DNA from: an uncultured Ruminococcus sp.
GTDB lineage: Bacteria; Bacillota; Clostridia; Oscillospirales; Acutalibacteraceae
Reading direction: 5' to 3'
DNA length: 6,890 nucleotides
Assembly (NCBI GenBank): GCA_951800855.1
Contig: CATOLC010000043.1
Location: forward strand, 1 to 6,890
Both the position numbers and the translations under genes were made by a program. Each line of letters starts with the position of its first letter. Within the stretch, counting starts at the first letter, position 1. This document shows, piece after piece, positions 1-4,594 of this stretch. The notes below the pieces were generated by a model, which was given only the letters and a program-made list of their open reading frames with translations, searched no databases and was not told where the DNA came from.

Positions 1-1286
1 GCCTTATTGTTTTCCTCAAAGGAGCCCCCCCTCGCCTGAGCAATAGCCTCGATTTCATACGAAGTATTTTCGTGTTCATCCTTAGGTTGCTTGGAATCGG
101 GTTTGGACAAAGACAGAGAAATAACTTTAGATAGTAATTTATTAGATTGATCATCAAGCCGCACGATAAGTTTTGCACCTTTCAAAGACTTAACCTTACT
201 GCCAAGCTTTGCATTTAATTTGTTCAACTCAATATTCAGTTTCTCCAGTTTTGCAAGCATTGAACCGCAACTCTCCGCGTCACCATCCTTAGCTATTTTC
301 AACAGTATAGCATGCTGCATAGCCAGAACATCGCCCAGCTTCTTCACATAATTTTCCAGACGGTGCTGTGACAGCAATGACAGCTGACCAGACTCGAGAA
401 TGGCTTTAATCAGTTTCCTCACTGAGTGCAAAATTTGTAGCGGCAAATCCTTCACCTTGTTCGCCACCTCAATAACATTAGCCTTCCCAGCAACTACAGT
501 TTTTAACTCCTCCAAATAACTATTAATCTCAGTCTCCAGCTGTACAGGCGCCAACGATTTCACAGATTTGGCCAACAGCTTTTCAGAACCGGGGCTAAAA
601 ATATTTAACTTATCAGAAGCACCAATCCCCCCCATCAAAGCATCACCCTCAATGGTACCCATGGTAGCTTTACCAGCCGTAACAGCCTCATTTACGCTAA
701 CGAAGATATCTTTCAAATCCTCGACCTGCGATTGTAAAGCCTTTGTCAAAGCCTTTGCCTCGACTTTTGCTTTTCCACCCAATGCAGCTTTTTTATCGCT
801 CACTTTCTCTACAGCTGAATTCAGCTTAACTATTTCCTTCAGAGCATTTTGCCACGGGTCCACCAGGACATCGCTATTGTCTTCTCCAGCTGCCAGCTTC
901 TGCTTACGGAAGTCCCTAAAGGTTTCTTCCAATCCAGACAGAGCCTGGATAAAGGCATCCGCACATTTCTTCGACTCACTTTTTCCGGTTTTGCCTACCA
1001 GGTCCACGACACCGTCACTCAATTTAGAGCGCACTTCTTTGTAATTTTTTTGCAGATCATTGATTTTATCCACTATCTCTCCTTCATCTGAAGAAAACAT
1101 GTCAGCAACATTTTCTGCTTCACAGCTCTTCTTAAATGCAGATTTCAGGGCAGAAATGCTTTCATTTACTTTTTCCAGCGTCTCACCAGACTCTTTTAAA
1201 CTTGCAGCAATTGTTGCTTGCGAATCAGATTTATCGGTTGGTTTCAATAATTTCTTAAAGCTATTCCATTTACTACTTAATCCCAT
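1..1286 (-). CDS. Unrecognised long helical protein, 3' end outside window
   Basis: An uninterrupted frame of 428 codons starts with ATG at 1286 and leaves the window at the left edge, so the C-terminus is unknown. An AGGAGA ribosome site lies 8 bases before the ATG. The protein begins MGLSSKWNSFKKLLK and is rich in Lys, Glu, Ala, Leu and Ser, with long stretches that look alpha-helical or coiled-coil (about residues 25-130, 145-205, 235-390). A hydrophilic Pro/Lys/Asp/Glu segment lies at about 395-410. There is no signal peptide, membrane segment or catalytic motif I recognise. Cysteines are few (about 55, 108, 340). Two Gly-Gly pairs (219-220 and 420-421) are encoded by seven-G runs. It is probably co-transcribed with the gene at 1416-2102, 129 bases upstream. 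I do not recognise the family; a structural, scaffold or secreted role would be guesswork. That the gene is real is supported by the ribosome site, the long open frame and the plausible protein composition. Confidence 0.85.
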   Translation of the reverse strand, partial: MGLSSKWNSFKKLLKPTDKSDSQATIAASLKESGETLEKVNESISALKSAFKKSCEAENVADMFSSDEGEIVDKINDLQKNYKEVRSKLSDGVVDLVGKTGKSESKKCADAFIQALSGLEETFRDFRKQKLAAGEDNSDVLVDPWQNALKEIVKLNSAVEKVSDKKAALGGKAKVEAKALTKALQSQVEDLKDIFVSVNEAVTAGKATMGTIEGDALMGGIGASDKLNIFSPGSEKLLAKSVKSLAPVQLETEINSYLEELKTVVAGKANVIEVANKVKDLPLQILHSVRKLIKAILESGQLSLLSQHRLENYVKKLGDVLAMQHAILLKIAKDGDAESCGSMLAKLEKLNIELNKLNAKLGSKVKSLKGAKLIVRLDDQSNKLLSKVISLSLSKPDSKQPKDEHENTSYEIEAIAQARGGSFEENNK

Positions 1287-1320
1287 TTTATTTCTCTCCT
1301 TTCTATCAATAAGTTCAGCA

Positions 1321-1346
1321 TTCAGCTGAAGAGGCCGAGAGCTGAA
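1321..1346 (-). other. Inverted repeat in leader of the long unknown gene
   Basis: TTCAGCT (1321-1327) and AGCTGAA (1340-1346) form a perfect 7-bp stem with a 12-base loop. A competing 7-bp pairing exists between GTTCAGC (1313-1319) and GCTGAAC (1341-1347). The structures sit a few bases upstream of the ribosome site of the downstream gene. No U-run follows, so this is not a terminator. It may tune translation or mRNA stability between the two genes. Confidence 0.4.
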
Positions 1347-1387
1347 CCTATTTTTCAAACTTCTACACATTCAAATTCCGTCGGTTC

Positions 1388-1412
1388 TGTGCCACCAGAG
1401 TTCAGGGGCACA
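1388..1412 (-). other. Small hairpin just after stop codon of the 228-residue gene
   Basis: TGTGCC (1388-1393) and GGCACA (1407-1412) form a perfect 6-bp GC-containing stem with a 13-base loop, starting four bases after the TAA stop of the upstream gene. No U-run follows on the minus strand, so full termination is unlikely. It could protect the 3' end of the first cistron or set the expression ratio of the two genes. Confidence 0.4.
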
Positions 1413-1415
1413 ATT

Positions 1416-2102
1416 TTATTTCTTTTTCTCGTCGTCGTTATTGCCTTCCGAAGCGTTTTCTTTAGCCTTCTCATATTCGTCGGCGTTTTTATAGAATTTG
1501 ATATCCTTGAATTTACCCAAATCGCTCTCTAAGCCAGAGTACACCTCAGTGAGTATCTCTTTGCCGTTGGCGAAGGTAGCCTTTGAGCTCAGCCCTTTAC
1601 TAAGTTTATGCAGCTTCTTCACAGCACTGTATAGTGTATCAAATTCTGCACTTTCACCTATCAGTCCATTTTTCAGGTCTTTATTGTTATCTTCATAATA
1701 TTCGTTCTCATTCGTTTGGAGGTCTCCTACTACCTGAGCATCAACAAGAGCCTTAAATTTCTCTTTCAGCAAATTCGTCCCCCTAGCTATATCAATGGAA
1801 GCTCCTTTATCGTTTGCAATTCCAGCTTCCTGATTTTTACTTATTTCGTTATACTCTACCTCGAGATCGCCAAATCTAGCACCTGCCAGCCCTCCCAAGG
1901 CCCCTTGTATTGCTTTCAGCTGGTTAAGTTTTTCATCGATTTTTCCTTCATTCTTAAAACCCTCTACAGCCGTTGAAAATTTTGAAAGTGGCGCCGACAC
2001 ACTTTCTTTCCAGTTTTCGAACACACTTTCATCTAACAGCTTCTTAGTCACCTTTTTAAACCCTTTTAGCACTTTCTTTTCATTGTCTTTTGTTTCTGCC
2101 AT
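1416..2102 (-). CDS. Unrecognised 228-residue charged helical protein
   Basis: The best start is ATG at 2102, giving 228 residues beginning MAETKDNEKK. A TTG three codons upstream would abut the AAAGGA ribosome site with no spacing, whereas the ATG lies 9 bases from it. The protein is very rich in Lys, Glu, Asp and Asn, has no cysteine and one Trp (W31), and has no signal peptide or membrane segment. It looks mostly helical: a basic N-terminal helix (about 8-24), a helix at 27-65, a Gly/Ala-rich segment IQGALGGLAGARFGD (about 65-79), further helices at 108-125 and 155-215, and an acidic/basic tail ending NNDDEKKK. No catalytic motif is visible. It is first in a probable two-gene operon driven by tandem promoters upstream. 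I do not recognise the family. Sampled lines are up to 57% G+C, above the right-hand genes, which could mean a different origin or strong codon selection. Confidence 0.85.
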   Translation of the reverse strand: MAETKDNEKKVLKGFKKVTKKLLDESVFENWKESVSAPLSKFSTAVEGFKNEGKIDEKLNQLKAIQGALGGLAGARFGDLEVEYNEISKNQEAGIANDKGASIDIARGTNLLKEKFKALVDAQVVGDLQTNENEYYEDNNKDLKNGLIGESAEFDTLYSAVKKLHKLSKGLSSKATFANGKEILTEVYSGLESDLGKFKDIKFYKNADEYEKAKENASEGNNDDEKKK

Positions 2103-2137
2103 GATTATCAATCCTTTCTTTTTTAGTTTGCAAAATT

Positions 2138-2166
2138 ATTATACCTCTTTATTTTACTAATATCAA
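2138..2166 (-). promoter_or_regulatory. Proximal sigma-A type promoter of the unknown operon
   Basis: On the minus strand, -35 TTGATA (2161-2166) and -10 TATAAT (2138-2143) are separated by exactly 17 bases. Transcription would start near 2131, about 29 bases before the ATG at 2102. The downstream leader carries the AAAGGA ribosome site. Confidence 0.75.
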
Positions 2167-2173
2167 TACAAAA

Positions 2174-2218
2174 TCAGGAAATTTTAGAAAAATTTTATAA
2201 AAAATATAAACTTCCTGA
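2174..2218 (-). promoter_or_regulatory. Hairpin between the tandem promoters, possible attenuator
   Basis: Arms 2174-2184 and 2208-2218 pair in a minus-strand transcript as an 11-bp stem (10 Watson-Crick pairs and one G-U) with an AT-rich 23-base loop that could pair further. The stem is followed by UUUUGU, a short U-run. Only transcripts from the distal promoter would contain it, and it ends just before the proximal -35. It could be a weak terminator or attenuator, or a processing site. The U-run is short, so strong termination is doubtful. Confidence 0.45.
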
Positions 2219-2235
2219 ACTTAATACCTATTTTT

Positions 2236-2245
2236 ACCTCCTTTT
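2236..2245 (-). other. Strong Shine-Dalgarno without a usual start codon
   Basis: Minus-strand AAAAGGAGGT is a near-perfect ribosome site about 15 bases after the predicted start of the distal transcript. No ATG, GTG or TTG follows at a workable distance. ATA (2229-2231) or ATT (2223-2225) would open one short frame, reading roughly KFRKFIFFIKFF before TAA, that enters the hairpin. It may be the remnant of a displaced gene start, a leader peptide with a rare start, or a ribosome standby site. Confidence 0.4.
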
Positions 2246-2266
2246 CTGTATAAATTTATAATATTT

Positions 2267-2295
2267 ATTATATTTCGTTGTTTAAGTAATGTCAA
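2267..2295 (-). promoter_or_regulatory. Distal consensus sigma-A type promoter of the unknown operon
   Basis: On the minus strand, TTGACA (2290-2295) and TATAAT (2267-2272) are both perfect consensus hexamers at the ideal 17-base spacing. The start would be near 2260, giving a leader of about 160 bases that includes the orphan ribosome site, the hairpin and the proximal promoter. Confidence 0.75.
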
Positions 2296-2353
2296 TACAA
2301 AATTTATGAATTTATTTTTTATTTTGTGAAATATATAATATTGAGGTGAAAAA

Positions 2354-2713
2354 ATGCTAAATATCAAAATTATTCAAATATCCTGTATAGGCTTTCTTGC
2401 GGGGATAATAAGCGGTTTAATTGGAGCGGGAGGTGGCATAATTGTAGTACCGGCTCTTATGCATCTCGGGCTGGAACAAAAAAAATCCCACGCCTCCTCG
2501 GTCTGTATAATGCTCGCTATTTGCTCAGCGAGCTCCATAATGTATCTAAAATTTGGATTTGTGTCGATAGAACAAGCCATGCCCTATATACCCTTAGGCG
2601 TAATAGGAGCTTTAGTTGGAGCTACTTTTTTATCAAAAATAAATCCAAACATACTTAGAAAAATCTTTGCCTGCTTCAGCCTATGGGCGGGTTTTAGACT
2701 ACTAATGAAATGA
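2354..2713 (+). CDS. TauE/SafE family membrane protein, N-terminal-half type
   Basis: This 119-residue protein matches one repeat of the TauE/SafE (formerly DUF81) transporter family, whose members usually have about 250 residues in two related halves and are linked to export or uptake of sulfonates, sulfite and other anions. The hallmark segment at about 12-33 runs GFLAGIISGLIGAGGG and ends at P33. Hydrophobic segments lie at about 7-36, 46-65, 76-94 and 103-117. A GAGGTG ribosome site lies 5 bases before the ATG. A possible but weak plus-strand promoter is TTTACC (2233-2238), an 18-base gap and TATAAT (2257-2262). The stop overlaps the start of the next gene by 4 bases (ATGA), implying translational coupling. 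With its partner it probably builds one full transporter in the cell membrane. The substrate cannot be read from the sequence. Confidence 0.85.
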   Translation: MLNIKIIQISCIGFLAGIISGLIGAGGGIIVVPALMHLGLEQKKSHASSVCIMLAICSASSIMYLKFGFVSIEQAMPYIPLGVIGALVGATFLSKINPNILRKIFACFSLWAGFRLLMK

Positions 2714-3078
2714 ATTATTTCATATCGGCAGCTGCGGGATTTGGCGCCGGAATGCTAGGTTCAATGGGGCTTGGAGGCGGAGGAATTCTTATTATATATC
2801 TAAGCCTTTTCTCCAAACTTGAGCAAATGAATGCACAGGGAATAAATTTGATATTCTTCGTCTCAATAGCATTAATTTCAGTTATTTTCTTTTCTTTTAA
2901 AAATTTAATCGACTGGAAATTCATCTTTCCAGCCGTTCTATTAGGAATTCCAGGGACCTTTATAGGATTTCATTTGTCCTCTAATATAGACGCTCAAGTA
3001 TTAAGTAAAATATTCAGTGTTTTTTTGATATGTATTGGGATTTATCAATTGTTTCCTAAAAAATTTTTTCATATCTAA
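2710..3078 (+). CDS. TauE/SafE family membrane protein, second-half type
   Basis: This 122-residue protein resembles its upstream neighbour: GFGAGMLGSMGLGGGG at 10-25 corresponds to that protein's glycine-rich first helix, and its C-terminal GTFIGFHLSSNIDAQVLSKI region (about 82-101) matches the neighbour's GALVGATFLSKINPNILRKI. Hydrophobic segments fall at about 2-33, 43-63, 70-90 and 97-115, and the tail is basic (FPKKFFHI). It starts inside the neighbour's stop region with no clear ribosome site of its own, so reinitiation after the first gene is likely. The combined length (241 residues) equals one ordinary TauE/SafE protein cut between its two repeats. The pair probably forms a heterodimeric transporter. 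A single sequencing or natural frameshift at the junction is the alternative, but each half starts and ends at a repeat boundary. Confidence 0.83.
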   Translation: MNYFISAAAGFGAGMLGSMGLGGGGILIIYLSLFSKLEQMNAQGINLIFFVSIALISVIFFSFKNLIDWKFIFPAVLLGIPGTFIGFHLSSNIDAQVLSKIFSVFLICIGIYQLFPKKFFHI

Positions 3079-3162
3079 TCTTTCTCCTTTAATTTCTATT
3101 CATACTTCTCCTAATCCGACCTAGAACATACTTTCTCTCGTTTTATTGGATAAAATACTATA

Positions 3163-3198
3163 ATAAAAAAAGCAATATTATCAAATGATATATTGCTT
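3163..3198 (-). terminator. Rho-independent terminator of the abrB-like gene
   Basis: AAGCAATAT (3170-3178) pairs with ATATTGCTT (3190-3198) as a perfect 9-bp stem, with up to three more pairs inside after a bulge. On the minus strand the stem ends in a run of seven T (complement of 3164-3170 and flank). It lies 33 bases after the stop codon at 3231. On the plus strand the sequence after the stem is AAAATT, so it is a poor terminator for the converging TauE/SafE genes. Confidence 0.8.
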
Positions 3199-3230
3199 AA
3201 AATTATAAAATTTTATTAGTTTAAAATTGC

Positions 3231-3473
3231 TTAACTTTTAGACAATTCCCTTATACAGCTTAAACATACGTTTTTTTCATGAAATGATTTTATATTGTCC
3301 CCACGCCCACAAAATACACACCGAGAATTATATTTACGGAGAATAATTGAACCTTCATCAATAAAAATTTCTAAAGAGTCTCGTGTCTCTATGCCTAATA
3401 CTTTTCTGATTTCCACAGGTATAACAATTCTCCCTAAATCATCTATTCTACGAAATATTCCAGTAGGTTCCAT
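3231..3473 (-). CDS. abrB: AbrB-family transition-state regulator with zinc knuckle
   Basis: This 80-residue protein has an N-terminal SpoVT/AbrB swapped-hairpin DNA-binding domain (about 1-48): TGIFRRIDDLGRIVIPVEIR followed by the LGIETRDSLEIFIDEGSIILRK stretch in two steps, matching Bacillus AbrB closely in order and spacing. The C-terminal part carries C52-x2-C55 and C70-x2-C73, a likely zinc-binding knuckle replacing the C-terminal multimerisation domain of Bacillus AbrB. That form is, to my knowledge, common in clostridial AbrB proteins. Such proteins bind AT-rich promoter DNA and repress genes for stationary phase, sporulation or toxins, and often their own gene. Its targets here are unknown. 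A GGGGGA site precedes the ATG by 10 bases. It is a single-gene unit with its own promoter and terminator, transcribed towards the TauE/SafE pair. Confidence 0.9.
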   Translation of the reverse strand: MEPTGIFRRIDDLGRIVIPVEIRKVLGIETRDSLEIFIDEGSIILRKYNSRCVFCGRGDNIKSFHEKNVCLSCIRELSKS

Positions 3474-3499
3474 ATTAATTAATTCCCCCGTTTTATTTG

Positions 3500-3510
3500 A
3501 CTTAATAAGT
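3500..3510. promoter_or_regulatory. Small palindrome at the abrB-like transcription start
   Basis: ACTTA-A-TAAGT is a perfect 5-bp inverted repeat around one base. It covers the predicted start point (near 3508) of the abrB-like gene, a position suited to an operator, for instance for autorepression. Such short AT-rich palindromes also arise by chance. Confidence 0.25.
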
Positions 3511-3514
3511 AAAA

Positions 3515-3543
3515 ATTATACAATATTAGATATTTTTTGTCAA
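3515..3543 (-). promoter_or_regulatory. Consensus sigma-A type promoter of the abrB-like gene
   Basis: Minus-strand TTGACA (3538-3543) and TATAAT (3515-3520) are perfect consensus hexamers 17 bases apart. The predicted start near 3508 leaves a leader of about 35 bases before the ATG at 3473. Confidence 0.82.
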
Positions 3544-3663
3544 CAAAAGTCAAAATGGGGAATAGCCAATTGAAAGAGACCCAATTATCCGACCTAATTT
3601 TTAGCTCAAAGACACTAAATAAAGTAACAGTATATTTTCTGTTCTTTTTTGCTTGTTGGAGCA

Positions 3664-3679
3664 TTTTCCAGTTGGAAAA
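3664..3679. promoter_or_regulatory. 16-bp near-perfect palindrome, candidate operator
   Basis: TTTTCCA (3664-3670) and TGGAAAA (3673-3679) form perfect 7-bp arms around a 2-bp centre. It lies between the divergent abrB-like and rluB genes, about 60 bases upstream of the rluB -10. The centre is too small for an RNA loop without breaking pairs, so a dimeric DNA-binding protein is the more natural reading. The protein is unknown. Confidence 0.35.
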
Positions 3680-3733
3680 AATAAGGATAAACTAAATCTA
3701 TTCTCAAATCAGGGTAAAAAAACAAAAGAAATA

Positions 3734-3742
3734 TGGTATACT
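3734..3742 (+). promoter_or_regulatory. Extended -10 promoter of rluB
   Basis: TGGTATACT combines a TGn extension (3734-3736) with a -10 TATACT (3737-3742). No good -35 stands 17 bases upstream, which fits an extended -10 promoter. The start would fall near 3749, about 32 bases before the ATG. Confidence 0.5.
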
Positions 3743-3743
3743 G

Positions 3744-3764
3744 TTTATACAAAATATGTATAAA
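3744..3764. promoter_or_regulatory. Inverted repeat over the rluB transcription start
   Basis: TTTATAC (3744-3750) and GTATAAA (3758-3764) are perfect 7-bp arms separated by 7 bases. The arms begin immediately after the -10 and end just before the GGAGG ribosome site. Function could be an operator or a weak 5' hairpin. It is entirely AT-rich apart from one G-C pair, so chance is possible. Confidence 0.35.
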
Positions 3765-3780
3765 TTAATTTGGAGGATTT

Positions 3781-4527
3781 ATGTCGGAAGAAAATAAAAT
3801 AAGAATACAAAAATATTTATCGTCTAATGGCATTGCATCACGTAGAAAAGCAGAACAGATGGTTATAGACGGGCTTGTAATAATCAATAATAAAAGAGCT
3901 GAAATTGGCGATAAGGTTATTCCTGGGCGAGATAAAGTTTTCGTAAATAATAAAAAAATTGTACCAAACAGAGAAAGAAAAAGATATATTATGCTAAACA
4001 AACCCAGAGGATACATAACTACAATGCACGATGAACAAAATAGAAAATGTGTGCCGGAACTTATAAGTGGGATAAAAGAAAGAATCTACCCTGTAGGGAG
4101 GCTTGACCGTGACTCAGAAGGTCTTTTGATTATGACAAACGATGGAAGTTTTGCAAATGGAATCATGCACCCATCAAAGCATGTCCAAAAAACTTATAAA
4201 GTAACGCTCCACTCAGCTTTTACCGATTACCACCTCGCTAAATTTTGCACAGGAATACAGATAGATGGCTTCAAGACTGCTCCAGCTAAAGTTAGAATTA
4301 TTTCTGAGGAAAAGGAAAGAACGGTTATTGAAGTCTCGATATGCGAGGGAAAAAACCGACAAATAAGGAAAATGTGCGAAGCTATGGATTTAAATGTGGC
4401 ACGTCTCAAACGCATTTCAGTCGGCGGGGTCAGGCTCGGCAGACTTCCGGTGGGGAAATGGAGAAATTTAAATACTGAGGAGATAAACAATCTTCTTTTA
4501 GAAAAACCCGTATTTAAACATTGTTAA
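3781..4527 (+). CDS. rluB: 23S rRNA pseudouridine synthase, RluB/RsuA family
   Basis: This 248-residue protein has an N-terminal S4 RNA-binding domain (about 6-52, with IQKYLSSNGIASRRKAEQMV) and a pseudouridine synthase domain (about 66-235). The catalytic aspartate is D109 in VGRLDRDSEGLLIMTNDG. The LNKPRGYITT motif (72-81), the KTYKV strand (137-141) and the C-terminal EGKNRQIRKMCEAM motif (189-202) are all family signatures. It isomerises a uridine in the peptidyl-transferase region of 23S rRNA, probably the position equivalent to 2605 in E. coli, though related RsuA/RluE/RluF enzymes modify other sites. The length is normal. A GGAGG ribosome site lies 4 bases before the ATG. No scpA/scpB genes, frequent neighbours of rluB in Firmicutes, are adjacent upstream here. 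The following operon is 67 bases away and has its own promoter. Confidence 0.92.
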   Translation: MSEENKIRIQKYLSSNGIASRRKAEQMVIDGLVIINNKRAEIGDKVIPGRDKVFVNNKKIVPNRERKRYIMLNKPRGYITTMHDEQNRKCVPELISGIKERIYPVGRLDRDSEGLLIMTNDGSFANGIMHPSKHVQKTYKVTLHSAFTDYHLAKFCTGIQIDGFKTAPAKVRIISEEKERTVIEVSICEGKNRQIRKMCEAMDLNVARLKRISVGGVRLGRLPVGKWRNLNTEEINNLLLEKPVFKHC

Positions 4528-4549
4528 TTTGGAAGAATATATTTATAAT
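4521..4549 (+). promoter_or_regulatory. Promoter of the carboxyltransferase operon
   Basis: TTGTTA (4521-4526) and TATAAT (4544-4549) are 17 bases apart. The -35 overlaps the last codons and stop of rluB. Transcription would start near 4556, giving a leader of about 39 bases. The surrounding DNA is very AT-rich, so a chance match is possible, but the hexamers and spacing are good. Confidence 0.55.
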
Positions 4550-4594
4550 TTATATAATTTATAAAAATCGTAAAATTATTATGGGGGTGTCTTT

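Larger units (their letters stand above)
2136..2303 (-). repeat. Imperfect 39-bp direct repeat carrying two promoters
   Basis: Copies at 2136-2174 and 2265-2303 agree at 32 of 39 positions by hand alignment, without gaps, and are offset by 129 bp. Each copy starts, on the minus strand, with ATTTTGTATTGA and ends with TATAATAA, so each spans a complete -35/-10 pair. The first 12 bases, upstream of and into the -35, are identical. Conservation there beyond the core promoter suggests either a recent duplication or a shared upstream recognition site. Confidence 0.7.

Noticed and set aside
568..1329. Plus-strand open frames across the left region
   Set aside because: They are shadows of the long minus-strand gene, which has a proper ribosome site and a consistent helical protein sequence. 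The plus frames give Ser/Phe/Leu-rich sequences typical of antisense reading.
1416..1500. YxxxD sequence (YKNAD) near the C-terminus of the 228-residue protein as a type VII secretion signal
   Set aside because: The motif is very short and common in charged proteins. No WXG motif and no secretion genes are visible in the window.
2334..2339. TATAAT just upstream of the first TauE/SafE gene as its -10
   Set aside because: Transcription would start inside the ribosome site and the -35 is poor, so it is unlikely to be the working promoter.
3626..3650. Possible plus-strand terminator (AACAG/CTGTT then six T)
   Set aside because: The stem has only five pairs and no plus-strand gene ends nearby; it is likely to be chance in AT-rich DNA.
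3479..3664. Minus-strand frame of 61 codons upstream of the abrB-like gene
   Set aside because: It covers the consensus abrB promoter and leader, has no good ribosome site, and its protein resembles nothing I recognise.
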